From contig DASXEJ010000332.1 in NCBI GenBank assembly GCA_036490175.1, positions 1 through 49,742 on the forward strand: 49,742 nt of DNA, given 5' to 3'. A program made the translations under genes and the position numbers. Below are positions 26,259-36,500 of the stretch, one piece after another (position 1 is the first letter of the stretch; every line of letters starts with the position of its first letter). Source of the DNA: Pirellulales bacterium (GTDB lineage: Bacteria; Planctomycetota; Planctomycetia; Pirellulales; JACPPG01). Under the pieces are notes generated by a model. The model made no database searches, was not told where the DNA came from, and was given only the letters and a program-made list of their open reading frames with translations.

Positions 26259-26634
26259 GCTGAGCCTCATCCGTGGCTAGGGACGCTAATGGCTGACCGT
26301 GGTGCGACTTCCACGCACGGAGGTCGCCTGTCTCGCCCGCAAACATCCTATATGGCGGTCGGTAACCCTGTGTTCGTTCTGGAGTTCATTGGGCTTTTGA
26401 TGTAGCTCTCTGGTCATAAGCGGCCTCAAAAAATGCCGGATGGCAGACGACCGGGGGGCCAAACCAGAAATGCCCTTGGCATGATTTAGCATTATGTTGC
26501 GACGTTCGGCGCCGGTCAATCGACATGTGTGTCCCGTGCTGCTTCCGCCGGCAACCGGGGCGTGGTAAGGTCGATCCGACGCACGCGAACTTCGTCACGC
26601 GCAACTCCTGAAGCCACTCGATGAGATTCTAGCA
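26259..26634. other. divergent intergenic region
   Basis: These 376 bases lie between the carbamoyltransferase operon (minus) and the PhoPQ-related protein gene (plus). There is no gene-like frame and no clear promoter consensus. The centre (26380-26430) is slightly AT-rich. Confidence 0.4.
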
Positions 26635-28056
26635 ATGAGCCGCCAGAGATTGTTACTCAAGGCCCCCGTCTTCCTGATAGCATTCTGCTGCCTGTGGATG
26701 CGTGCGACGGCGCCGGTAGTTGCCGACGAACCGAAGCCGATTCTGACCGCCTTGGATCAATACATTGCCAAGCCGGACGCCAGTTTCTCTTGGAAGGTCG
26801 TCGACACGATACGCGGTGACGGATTTACGACCTTTGTCGTCGACCTCAAAAGTCAAACTTGGCGTACCAGCGACGAGGTCGATCGGACTTTATGGGAGCA
26901 TTGGCTGGTAATCGTTAAGCCAGATCGCACTCAAAGTAAGACGGCGATGCTCTTCATTGGCGGCGGCGGTAATGGTGGCGACGCTCCCAAGGGGGGCAGT
27001 GACATGATTACCAAGCTGGCCGTAGGCACCGGCTCGGTGGTTGCCGAGCTTAAAAATGTTCCGAATCAGCCGCTCGTGTTTCATCAGGATGGTGAAAAGC
27101 GCGTCGAGGACAATCTAATCGCCTACAGTTGGGTAAAGCTCATCAAGACGGGCGATCCCACATGGACGGCGCGCATGCCGATGGTCAAAAGCGCCGTACG
27201 GGCCATGGACGCGATGCAGGCTTTGCTCGCCAGCGAGGCGGGCGGTAAGCACATGATCGACGGTTTTGTAGTTGCCGGCGGGTCGAAGCGCGGTTGGACG
27301 ACTTGGCTCACCGGCGCCGTCGATAAACGAGTCGTGGCGATCGTGCCCATTGTGATCGACGTACTAAATGTCCGTCGCTCGATGCAACATCATCATGACG
27401 CCTATGGGTTTTGGGCTCCCTCGGTGGGAGATTACGTTCGCCATAAGCTGTTTGAGATGCAGGATACGCCTGAATATGCCAGCCTGCTGAAATTGGAGGA
27501 CCCATATTCGTATATCGACCGGCTGACGATGCCCAAGTACATCGTCAACGCGGCGGGCGACCAATTTTTCTTGCCCGATTCCTCGCAATTCTATTTCGAC
27601 GATTTGAAGGGAGAAAAGCACCTCCGCTATGTGCCCAACGCCGACCACTCTTTGGAAGGCTCCGATGCGCTCGAAAGCATCATGGCGTTTTACAACGCGG
27701 TGCTAATTGGCAAGCCGAGACCGGAGTTCAGCTGGACCTTCGTCGACGGTGGCGGGATTCGTGTCTCAACGCGCGAAAAGCCGCGGCAAGTCAATCTGTG
27801 GCAGGCAACGAATCCGCAGGCGCGCGACTTTCGCTTGGAAACACTTGGACCTCAATACACGAGTCGCGTGCTCGCTCCAGTGGCCGACGGAGAGTATCTA
27901 GCCAGCGTCGACCGGCCCGAGCAGGGGTGGACGGCCTATTTTGTCGAGTTGGTATTCGACAGCGGCTTCGCATTCCCATTCAAGTTTACGACGCCCGTAC
28001 GTGTGACGCCCGATACGCTACCGTTTAAAGACGCAGCGGCCGCCAACGGGAAATAA
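26635..28056 (+). CDS. exported PhoPQ-activated pathogenicity-related protein (alpha/beta hydrolase)
   Basis: This gene encodes 473 residues. The signal peptide (about 1-30, hydrophobic FLIAFCCLW, ending PVVADE) precedes a hydrolase domain of the PhoPQ_related family, known from Salmonella PqaA. The hallmarks are present: LFIGGGGNGGD; the nucleophile elbow GGSKRGW (215-221, Ser217); YIVNAAGDQFFLPDSSQF, carrying the expected acid; and PNADHSLEGSDA, carrying the expected His. A C-terminal beta domain ends the protein. PqaA was described as a PhoP-regulated protein linked to peptide resistance, but the reaction is unknown. Here no PhoP/PhoQ genes are near. It converges with the GH10-like gene. 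Confidence 0.93.
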   Translation: MSRQRLLLKAPVFLIAFCCLWMRATAPVVADEPKPILTALDQYIAKPDASFSWKVVDTIRGDGFTTFVVDLKSQTWRTSDEVDRTLWEHWLVIVKPDRTQSKTAMLFIGGGGNGGDAPKGGSDMITKLAVGTGSVVAELKNVPNQPLVFHQDGEKRVEDNLIAYSWVKLIKTGDPTWTARMPMVKSAVRAMDAMQALLASEAGGKHMIDGFVVAGGSKRGWTTWLTGAVDKRVVAIVPIVIDVLNVRRSMQHHHDAYGFWAPSVGDYVRHKLFEMQDTPEYASLLKLEDPYSYIDRLTMPKYIVNAAGDQFFLPDSSQFYFDDLKGEKHLRYVPNADHSLEGSDALESIMAFYNAVLIGKPRPEFSWTFVDGGGIRVSTREKPRQVNLWQATNPQARDFRLETLGPQYTSRVLAPVADGEYLASVDRPEQGWTAYFVELVFDSGFAFPFKFTTPVRVTPDTLPFKDAAAANGK

Positions 28057-28103
28057 GTCCTGCGATCCGAATCAATAACTTCGGAGTTCGCCGCGCAAAG
28101 CAA

Positions 28104-29591
28104 TTAGGTTAGGTACTTTTTCCGAACCTTCGCCAAAGTTCCCAAAGCAGGCCGTGGCGCGTCTTCGGCATCGAATAGGCCGCTATTAGGGAACAAATGC
28201 CGATGCGAATCACAAAGCTGGTTGTAGATCAGCCCTCGGACTGAAGGCTTGGCAACCAGCAATGGCGCAACTTGTCGCAACCACTGGCGCTGCGCATCTG
28301 GATTCCAACCGTAAGGACGTGGTCCCCCCAGTGGTAGCGTACGGCCGTATGCCTTTTCGTCGGTTTCCTGGCTCGCTGGCACGGTTAGAAACAACCACAA
28401 CGGCAATCCCAGCGCGGACCACCTATCGATAAGCTTGCTGAATTCCAGCGAGTCGCGCAAAAAGCTGCCGCCCGGCCAATAACCTACATTCAGCTCAAGC
28501 CCCAGGCCGGACAACTCTAAGCCGGAACGTACAAGAATGTCGGCGAAGTGCAGCGGCGAGAGATCGCGTTCTGCTCGTCCCATGTACTCTCCCCACGGCT
28601 GATCGAAGCACAAGATCGCCGGTGTGCGGGGATCGAGTTGACGGGCGATCTCGAACGTCCTCACTGCCAATCGCAATCGATCTTCATCGGCCAGTCCCAG
28701 CACGTCTCCGATGTTGACACGGGCGGCGCATTGCCAAAGGCTTACTTTGCCTCGGTTGCGATTGATCGTCGTTTCAACGTAGTCGCTGACAAACGACAAA
28801 ATGTTGTCGAAGTCACCTTGCCAGATGGCTAGCCAGTCGGGCAGGCCGCGATCGTCGAGTTGTAAAAGCGGCCCGGCGATCACCGGCAGCCCATGCTCGT
28901 GGCACCAGGCGATTTGTCGGTCGGAGACATCCCAGCGATAGGTCCCTTCTTGCCGTTCAATGTCGCGCCAAACGAGGGGCACCGCGGCAACGTTAAATGC
29001 CGCAAGCACGTGTCGTGACACCGTGGCCCGGAGCAGTTTCGGTCCGAGATTTGTTCCTAATAGTGCCGGCAGAGCTGTCGCGACGCGGCGTCGGGCGGCG
29101 ATGGCCTTGCTGACGTATCGTGTGGCCAGCAAATCCGCGAGGTCGAGCGCCTTCGTGAGTGCCCGATCGGCATGCTGAGCCGCAAGGTTCGGGTCTTGCT
29201 GCGAGGTGGCAGCGCGAGCGAGGTGCATTGTGGCTTCTTGAAGCGCCGCGAGATGATTCTCCTTTGGCCGTACTCCCAAGGTCTGCCAATCTGCAATCTG
29301 CATACGCAGTTGATAGATCTTGCCGCGGGCCAGCTCGACTCCCAACTGATAAGGGGCAAAGCGCTCCATCAACGTACACGTAGTCAGGGCAACTTCACCG
29401 CGGCCCTCGACATGAAAGGGAATGCACAAGCAGGCTGAATCCGACTCGTTGCGGCTGAGGCTAAGCACCCCATTCTGGAATTGTGTGCGGGTGACCCAGG
29501 GGATCTGCTCCTGGCCGACCAGGTAAGCACGGCTGGCCGCCTCAGAGGTGATGCGGCTCGGGGGCGCAACCAGGAACCGCAGAAGGCCCAT
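28104..29591 (-). CDS. GH10-like TIM-barrel protein lacking the canonical acid/base glutamate
   Basis: This gene encodes 495 residues with no signal peptide. The N-terminal half (about 25-190) is a beta domain plus a helical region. From about 195 a GH10 xylanase-like barrel follows: FNVAAVPLVWRDIERQEGTY, RWDVSDRQIAWCHEHGLPVI, and then the strand that in active xylanases ends WDVVNE. Here that strand reads SLWQCAARVN (284-293), so the general-acid Glu is replaced by Arg291. The nucleophile strand (LGLELNVGYWPGG) keeps a Glu (366). Such a protein may bind rather than cleave polysaccharide. Neighbours give no clue; it converges with the PhoPQ-related gene. Confidence 0.85.
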   Translation of the reverse strand: MGLLRFLVAPPSRITSEAASRAYLVGQEQIPWVTRTQFQNGVLSLSRNESDSACLCIPFHVEGRGEVALTTCTLMERFAPYQLGVELARGKIYQLRMQIADWQTLGVRPKENHLAALQEATMHLARAATSQQDPNLAAQHADRALTKALDLADLLATRYVSKAIAARRRVATALPALLGTNLGPKLLRATVSRHVLAAFNVAAVPLVWRDIERQEGTYRWDVSDRQIAWCHEHGLPVIAGPLLQLDDRGLPDWLAIWQGDFDNILSFVSDYVETTINRNRGKVSLWQCAARVNIGDVLGLADEDRLRLAVRTFEIARQLDPRTPAILCFDQPWGEYMGRAERDLSPLHFADILVRSGLELSGLGLELNVGYWPGGSFLRDSLEFSKLIDRWSALGLPLWLFLTVPASQETDEKAYGRTLPLGGPRPYGWNPDAQRQWLRQVAPLLVAKPSVRGLIYNQLCDSHRHLFPNSGLFDAEDAPRPALGTLAKVRKKYLT

Positions 29592-29963
29592 CGGCAGAAA
29601 ATCCTCAGGTCGCGCTCAGTCCGCGAAGTCGGCGCAGCCGCCCACGCGTCAGCTTTGCGATCGTGGCCAATAGGGCCAACACTTCCCTCGCCCCTGGGCC
29701 GAGTCTAGCCCAGCTTCGCCGGATCAGCAAGCTTGTCAAAAGCGTAAGTCACGATGGCCGTAGTTGGCCATCGTTTTGCCGGCCGGAACTGGCTCACGAT
29801 TGTCATGACTGGTATAGTTGCCGCGTGCATCGCACCAGATGCGAGACGGGAGTTTCGTACATCTGCCGTTGCGGCGTGCGCAGGCGGACTGGTATCGCGC
29901 CCAGGAGGGTGGCCAGCGCGGCCAGACGCCATATTTTGCACACTCATTTCCGAGGGAGCCGGC
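29592..29963. other. divergent region with purC leader
   Basis: These 372 bases lie between the GH10-like gene (minus) and purC (plus). There is no gene apart from open frames of poor composition, one of them continuous with purC. It contains a strong hairpin at 29751-29774, about 190 bases before the purC start. Confidence 0.45.
29751..29774 (+). terminator. hairpin with short T-tract in the purC leader
   Basis: ACGATGGCC (29751-29759) pairs perfectly with GGCCATCGT (29766-29774) around a 6-nt loop and is followed by TTT. In the purC direction this looks like a weak intrinsic terminator, possibly an attenuator. No riboswitch core sequence is recognisable. Confidence 0.35.
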
Positions 29964-30863
29964 ATGACGATGACTACTTCCGCTGTCCTGGAGACGACGA
30001 TCCAAGGTATCCCGGTGCGCCGCGGCAAAGTACGAGATGTCTACGATTTGGGAGATAAGCTGTTGCTGGCGGCAACCGATCGGATCAGTGCATTTGATTG
30101 GGTATTACCGACGGGCATTCCCGACAAGGGGCGCGTCCTCACGCAGCTAAGTTCGTTTTGGTTCGACGAACTAGGCGAACCCAATCACGTTCTCTCGACC
30201 GATATTGAGAGAATGGCGGAGTTGCCGCCGTCGGCCGATCGCGAGATGCTGTCGGGGCGGTCGACCTTGGTTCGCAAAACCCAAGTTGTACCAATTGAGT
30301 GTGTGGTGCGCGGCTATCTTGCTGGTTCCGGCTGGAAAGAATACCGCCAACACGGCACTGTGTGCGGCATCCGCCTGCCGGCGGGCCTGACCGAAAGCTC
30401 GAAGTTACCCGAGCCCATCTTCACACCGGCCACGAAGGAAGAAAGCGGACACGACATCAACATCTCCTTCGAGCGCATGGTTGAAATAGTCGGCCAAGAC
30501 GTTTCCGACGAGTTGCGCGAGCGCAGTATCAGTGTCTACCAGCGAGGCGCTGAACTGGCCCTGACCAAGGGCATCATCATCTGTGATACAAAGTTCGAAT
30601 GGGGAAGCGTCAATGGTCAGTTGATTCTGATCGACGAGGTGCTCACGCCCGACAGCTCGCGGTTCTGGCCAGCCGACGCCTATAAGCCCGGCGGCAGCCC
30701 ACCGTCGTTCGACAAGCAGTTCGTGCGGGACTGGCTCGAGACGACAGATTGGGACAAGAACAGCACTCCGCCCGAATTGCCGCCGGATGTCGTGACGCGG
30801 ACCCGGGAGAAGTATATCGAAGCGTACGAGCGTCTTACCGGACGAAGCTTTCCCTGGCGATAG
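29964..30863 (+). CDS. purC: phosphoribosylaminoimidazole-succinocarboxamide synthase (SAICAR synthetase)
   Basis: This gene encodes 299 residues. The ATG at 29964 follows GAGGGAG; the frame continues upstream without a signal of its own. PurC joins CAIR and aspartate with ATP in step eight of the classical bacterial purine pathway. The fold marks are clear: [28 protein letters not shown] (starting about residue 19), [37 protein letters not shown] and a C-terminal [20 protein letters not shown]. It is the longer, yeast-like form rather than the shorter E. coli type. It is followed 148 bases later by aroC. No other purine gene is nearby. Confidence 0.98.
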   Translation: MTMTTSAVLETTIQGIPVRRGKVRDVYDLGDKLLLAATDRISAFDWVLPTGIPDKGRVLTQLSSFWFDELGEPNHVLSTDIERMAELPPSADREMLSGRSTLVRKTQVVPIECVVRGYLAGSGWKEYRQHGTVCGIRLPAGLTESSKLPEPIFTPATKEESGHDINISFERMVEIVGQDVSDELRERSISVYQRGAELALTKGIIICDTKFEWGSVNGQLILIDEVLTPDSSRFWPADAYKPGGSPPSFDKQFVRDWLETTDWDKNSTPPELPPDVVTRTREKYIEAYERLTGRSFPWR

Positions 30864-31011
30864 GGAGCCGGCCGCCAGCGTTGCTGGCGTGGGCAGCGTG
30901 GACCCGCGAACCGCCCTGTCCCCATCGGGCAAACCCAGTTAAAATGGGCGTTTTCGGGCAGGTCGTTCGGTCCTGCCGTGAACTTTTGTCCGCTTGTGAG
31001 CCTTCACGCCC

Positions 31012-32151
31012 ATGCTGCGCTATTGGACCGCCGGAGAATCGCACGGCAAGGCGCTTGTGGCGTTGGTACAGGGATTTCCGACCGGCGTGTCGATTGAGAC
31101 TGCATCAATAGATCGTGAATTACAGCGGCGGCAGGGGGGATACGGTCGCGGTGGTCGGCAACGTATCGAAACCGATCGTGTCGAGCTCCTCAGCGGCGTT
31201 TGGAAGGGGCAATCTTTGGGCAGCCCGATCGCAATGATCGTTGCCAACAAGGACAACAAACTCGACCGGCTCGATGATCTCGACCGTCCGCGTCCAGGGC
31301 ATGGTGATCTTACCGGAGCCATTAAGCATCTTGGCTCGATCCGCGGCATTCTGGAACGCGCAAGTGCTCGTGAGACGGCAGCTCGCGTCGCGGCCGGCGC
31401 ACTGGCCAAGCAGTTGTTGACGCAGTTCGGCATCACGGCCTTCGGATACACGGTCGAGCTCGGCGGCATTGCCATCGAGCCGCAGCCCGGCTCTCTGGAA
31501 GAACAGCGGGTCTTGCGTGATGAAAGCGAGATCTACTCGCTCAATCCGGCCCAGGATCAGCGGATCAAGGACCTGATCGACGAGTGTGGTAAGGAGGGCG
31601 ATACGCTGGGTGGGGTTCTTGAGGTGCGCGTCGAAGGTCTGCCGTTTGGTCTGGGAACGCACGCGCAGTGGGATGTGAAGCTTGACGGCCGTTTAGCCCA
31701 GGCCGTTATGGCTGTGCAAGCCATCAAGGGGGTCGAGATTGGTTTGGGGTTCGAGGCGGCGCGGCGGCGCGGCTCGCAAGTTCACGATCCCATCGAGTAC
31801 GACGAGCGCCAAAAGAACACTGCCAATCTGGGCTATGTTCGTCCCACAAACAATGCCGGAGGACTCGAGGCGGGCATGACTAACGGTCAGCCGCTAGTCA
31901 TCCGTGCGGCCAAAAAACCCATCAGCACGCTGCGTAAACCGCTAGCAAGCATTAATCTTGGCACGAAGGAGCCTGAAGCGGCGGCTTACGAGCGCAGCGA
32001 TGTGTGTGCGGTGCCGGCCGCTGGCGTAATTCTAGAAAATGTCGTGGCCTTCGAGATTGCCGCCGCATTAATCGAAAAGTTCGGCGGCGACAGCTTGACG
32101 GAGATGCAGGCCCGCTGGGATTTGTTTCAAGAAATGGCGCGACAGCGTTAA
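31012..32151 (+). CDS. aroC: chorismate synthase
   Basis: This gene encodes 379 residues. The enzyme removes phosphate from 5-enolpyruvylshikimate-3-phosphate to give chorismate and needs reduced FMN. All family signatures are present: GESHGKALVALVQGFPTG near the start, GRGGRQRIETDRVELLSG, RPRPGHGDLTGAIKH, SARETAARVAAGALAK, NNAGGLEAGMTNGQPLVIRA and ERSDVCAVPAAGVILENVVAF. The length suits a normal bacterial enzyme. The start ATG at 31012 has no obvious ribosome-binding site, but the conserved N-terminus begins there. It is probably co-transcribed with the following exported-protein gene, 57 bases downstream. Confidence 0.98.
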   Translation: MLRYWTAGESHGKALVALVQGFPTGVSIETASIDRELQRRQGGYGRGGRQRIETDRVELLSGVWKGQSLGSPIAMIVANKDNKLDRLDDLDRPRPGHGDLTGAIKHLGSIRGILERASARETAARVAAGALAKQLLTQFGITAFGYTVELGGIAIEPQPGSLEEQRVLRDESEIYSLNPAQDQRIKDLIDECGKEGDTLGGVLEVRVEGLPFGLGTHAQWDVKLDGRLAQAVMAVQAIKGVEIGLGFEAARRRGSQVHDPIEYDERQKNTANLGYVRPTNNAGGLEAGMTNGQPLVIRAAKKPISTLRKPLASINLGTKEPEAAAYERSDVCAVPAAGVILENVVAFEIAAALIEKFGGDSLTEMQARWDLFQEMARQR

Positions 32152-32208
32152 GCCGTTCCAGCGTTAGCAAGATCGAACCGCAGCAAGTAATGATTTGCAG
32201 GAACAAGG

Positions 32209-33558
32209 ATGTTCCGACTGCGTCAGAAAACACGACGCCAATTGTGCCGGGCCGGCTTCCTGATCGGATGCCTGTTGCCGACGCTTGCGCTGGTGCTGTG
32301 GGGCACGTTCCGGCACACCTCGCTCTACGCCAAACGGCTTGAACTTTCGCTGGAGCAATCGCTCGGACTTCGCGTCCACGTCTCTGAAGTAGTGCACAAG
32401 CGACCGGGTCTGCTGTGCTATCAAGATCTGCAACTGTACGACGCCGAAAGTGGGACCCCGGTAGCGACGTGCGATACTGTTACCGTTCGGATGTCCAATA
32501 CAGGCGGGCCGACGGACGTATCTGTTGGTGGACTATTACTCGAGCACGGCGGGCTAACGGCTTGCTTTGCATTGCTCGATCGCATCCTGCGAACCGGACA
32601 CTCCGCGAATGAATGCCGTCTCCAGATTCGCTTTGAACAAGTTATTTTCGCCGACACGATCGACGCCGATTCTCTGACGGATGCCAGCGTGTCGATTCGT
32701 ATGAGCAACTTCGAGAGCGAAGCATTGTTGAGCATGGTGCCAGCAGGACAGGGCTCGGCAGACGGATCCAGCGCGGACAAGATTTTGCTGAAGATTGTAC
32801 GCACGCGAAAATCGCCGGCACCGATTACTTCGGAGTGGGAACTGCACACCAATAAGCACGCGATACCCTGCACTTGGTTGTCCGCGATATCCGGGGACCT
32901 GCCGCAGTTGCAAGGAAGCTATTTCCGTGGCTCGTGCAAAGCCCAAGATGCCGAATCGGGCGGTCCCGTCGTAGTTTTGGGCACCTTTTCAGGAATCAAT
33001 ATTGGCGGCCTGGCGAATACCTACCTCGACCGATCACTAGATAGCACCGTCGACGTCGAACTTACCGAGCCGGCGCGGTTTCGTGGCGGCCGCCTGGACT
33101 ATATGCAGGCACGTGTCGTCGGTGGACCAGGACGCATTAGTCGTTCGTTGAGGGACGCCTTGTCGACTTCACTCGGATGCTCGTCTCATTACAATCCCCA
33201 GGACTCGGACGGGATGGTTCCCTACGCGCATCTGGATCTTGAATTCAGAATTGATTCGCGGGGGCAGTTCGCCGTCGCCGGACGTTGTAATCGTTCGGGT
33301 GCGATGTTGGTCGACGGTGATAATCGGGCGCTGCTTGCGGCGCCACGCACTGAATTGCAACCGCAATCGGTTCTAAATCTGGTGCGGGGATTAGCCGACG
33401 ACAACGGTCCGCCGATACCTGCCACACCATCGTCGATTTTGCTTTTGGAACGATTGCCGCTGCCGGTCAGCAGCGCCGTGTCGCCCGTCAGTGGCGCCGC
33501 GCGGACCCCCGGTCGCTCTCCCGCAGCGGCTCGGCCATCCGATAGCGAGCGCCGTTAA
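32209..33558 (+). CDS. membrane-anchored protein of unknown function downstream of aroC
   Basis: This gene encodes 449 residues. The ATG at 32209 has AGGA close upstream. The N-terminus is basic (RLRQKTRRQLCR) followed by one membrane helix (about 15-33), so most of the chain should lie outside the cytoplasm. The next part (about 40-110: LELSLEQSLGLRVHVSEVVHKRPG, cut here) resembles the start of AsmA-like or translocation-assembly proteins, with a strand-rich continuation. A long body of beta character runs to about 410, and the tail is Pro/Ser/Arg-rich. AsmA-like proteins move lipids between membranes, but the resemblance is by eye and weak. Function unknown. Confidence 0.75.
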   Translation: MFRLRQKTRRQLCRAGFLIGCLLPTLALVLWGTFRHTSLYAKRLELSLEQSLGLRVHVSEVVHKRPGLLCYQDLQLYDAESGTPVATCDTVTVRMSNTGGPTDVSVGGLLLEHGGLTACFALLDRILRTGHSANECRLQIRFEQVIFADTIDADSLTDASVSIRMSNFESEALLSMVPAGQGSADGSSADKILLKIVRTRKSPAPITSEWELHTNKHAIPCTWLSAISGDLPQLQGSYFRGSCKAQDAESGGPVVVLGTFSGINIGGLANTYLDRSLDSTVDVELTEPARFRGGRLDYMQARVVGGPGRISRSLRDALSTSLGCSSHYNPQDSDGMVPYAHLDLEFRIDSRGQFAVAGRCNRSGAMLVDGDNRALLAAPRTELQPQSVLNLVRGLADDNGPPIPATPSSILLLERLPLPVSSAVSPVSGAARTPGRSPAAARPSDSERR

Positions 33559-33588
33559 AATCGCAAATGCCCAGGCTGCCATTTCGAG

Positions 33589-36500
33589 CTAGGCCGTTGC
33601 CTTGCCCGCGGCGCGCGAACTCCACCACTTGCTACGGGGAACCATTGCCAGCCCGACGATCGCTAGCTGCGAGGCCACGAAGAGTACAAGCGCCAGAGCA
33701 ATCCCTTCGGTAAAACCGTAGGAGTGCAATCCCACCGAGAGTTGATTGACGCCAAATGCCGACCAGGCGACGGCAATATTGCCGAGCACCGCCAGCACTG
33801 CCAGGCCGCGTTCCTTGATCATGCCGTCCCAGCGGGCGTGCAATACAAGGGCGTTCCAAAGGACGATGATCAGCGCACCATTTTCTTTGGGATCCCATCC
33901 CCAAAAGCGCCCCCACGAATCGTCGGCCCACAGCCCACCCAGAACCGTGCCGACGAAACTGAAGAAGATCGAGAAGCACACCACGCCATAAATCATCCGC
34001 GCCAAATCAGTGGCCCGCTGCTTGGACAGTGAGGGCGTCAGGACTCCGCCAACGATATACAGCGCGCCCAACAAGCCTGCGACGAACGTCGTCGCATAGC
34101 CGAATGTGATGCACGTCACATGCGTGGCAAGCCAGAACTGGGTATCGAGAACCGCCTGCAGCACGATGAATGTGTCTCCGCCGTCGGATGCCAGGCCGTC
34201 GGCGATCAACAACGTGGCAAAGCCAGCTACGCCGGCGATGATGTTCCCAATCCCCAGGCGATACACCCCTTCCAACACCAAGCCCAACAATACTCCTCCC
34301 CAACCGACAAAGATGGCGGCGGAGTACAAATTCGTCACGGGCGGTCGTCCGGAGATGTAAATTCGCGAAACGAGCGCTGTGGTGTGCAGCACAAATGTGA
34401 AGGCGATCAGCGCAAATGCCGCCCGATTGAGTGGCTTGCCCCAACCCAGCCACGCTAGCGCGGCCAAGGCAAACGCAACAACGTACAACCACTTGGCCCA
34501 AAAGAAGAGCCGGGCGCGGTTGAAGAATGCTTCGAAGTCAATTCTGTTCAGGTTAAGGCCATCGGGCGTATCGGTCTCAAGACCGGATTCGTAGTGCGAG
34601 ACGGCCTTGTTAAATGCCGAGGCATCGTTTTGGCCGTAGGCCAGCAAAATCTTGGCAAACGAGAGTGTCGCAGGACTTGGCTGATCACCAGCGCTGGCTT
34701 GCGCCAACAATTCGGTCCACGCCAAGGCATAGGGGCGCCAGTCTCCCTGTCCTGAATCCGGCGGTATCGCAAGCGGCACGTGCATAGCGCGGAACATCTG
34801 CCCTTGTCGTCGCACCAGTTCCTGCATGACCTCGGGCGACAGCCGCTCCTTGGGCACATTGAGCTGCTCGAAAGCCGTATCGAGCGTCAAATAAATCCGC
34901 AGGCGGCTTTCCAACTCGAGAAGCTTCTTCTGGTAGACGCTGCGCTCTGCTGGGAGTGTATCCTGTGCTACCTTAACCTGCTTGTCGAACTCGGCAATGT
35001 TCTTGCGCAACTCGTCGATCGCGTAGCGATATCCCTCGCGCCGCGTTAGACCGAAGATGTCGAGCACTTCCAAGTTCTGAATTCGCACGACGTTATATTT
35101 CGTCGCTTCCGGAGCGTCCGAGATGACGTCCAACAGCCACTTCACCGCTGGCTGTCGCTTGCCGAGTTCATCGACAAATGTTTCGGAGTCGGACAACGCG
35201 CGCAAGCTGTTGCGCGCCAACGTGTCGAGGGGCTTCATGCGCCCTTCGTACATCACGGGCAAACGTCCGAAGGCGTCGAAATTCATCTGACCTACCGCCG
35301 TGCGTGGCGGCCGGATCGACGAGTATGTAAAGGCCAGCGCAGTAGCTACGACGAAAAATGGCACTGCCAGATCTGTCCACGACCAGCGGCGATCGGCGAC
35401 CTGTTCTCCGCGGGGCCGTTTGAGAAAGCGCATCAGCACGATGCAGAAATGCGCGAGCAGCCCCGTAGCCACGATCATGCAGGCCACATAGGGAATCATC
35501 CAGCCTGTGTTGGCGACGACGCTCAGGCCGGTGAATTCGCGCCCGGTGGCCGGATCGACGTCCATTTGCGATTGATAGAACGTCTCGCCGGCGTAACGCA
35601 GCGGATTGTTCATCCAGATATGAACCTTGCGGTCCACCTGGCGCGTGGCGTCGACTAGCCGCAGATCCGATGAATAGTTACTGGGCTTGTCGGTGCCCAT
35701 GTATTTGTCGAAGCGACCGTCGATTAGGTGCATCGAGTAGGGCTTGTAATCCCGCTTGAATCGCAGTGACATGTCGTACGTCTTGCCGTCGACCGTCACG
35801 TGCTCGGGTACGCCGCGAAATGATTGCAGGATGCCGACAAGATAGGTACCCAGAGGCTTGTCGTCGTGTTGTTTGTCCAGGATCCGCACATAGGCGGCGG
35901 GCATGTCGACTTTGCTGTCGTTGTCGGTGCCCGTTCCCGGCCGCACTTCTTGCGCAGCGAACTTCAAGCCGGTTCCGGCGTCGGCCGGATTCTGTTCATC
36001 AGGCTTAGTTTCACGGAGTGTTGAATTCGGCAGATAGCGTACGACTTCGATATCGAACGGCAGTTGCTCATCACTGATCTTGGCCCCTTCGGTCATATAC
36101 GACTTGGGCACGACTACCACGTCGTCTTCCTGAGGGTCGGTGGGATCGACCACCGCCAATTCGACGGTGCGAATATCCTGCGCGTAGTTGACGGTTTCTC
36201 CCTCTTTGATCTGCATGAGAGCTTCGGAGTGCAAACCGTAGACGACCAGTTCGTTGATCATCATCAGGGCGATGCCGCCGTGCAGCAGCACGACGCCGGC
36301 CCGTTTGCGGAACAACAATACGCAACCGGCTAAAAGCACTACGCCGGCCAATCCCCCCTTGAGCAGTTGCCAGAGAATGCGCAAAGAGGATTCGCCGAGT
36401 TCAACGCTGCTGCGCATGTAGAGCCAAACGACCAGTCCGCCCAATCCGGCCGCTAAAATCGCCAGCGCCACTCGTTCGACGCGACGCGTCGGCTCGATCT

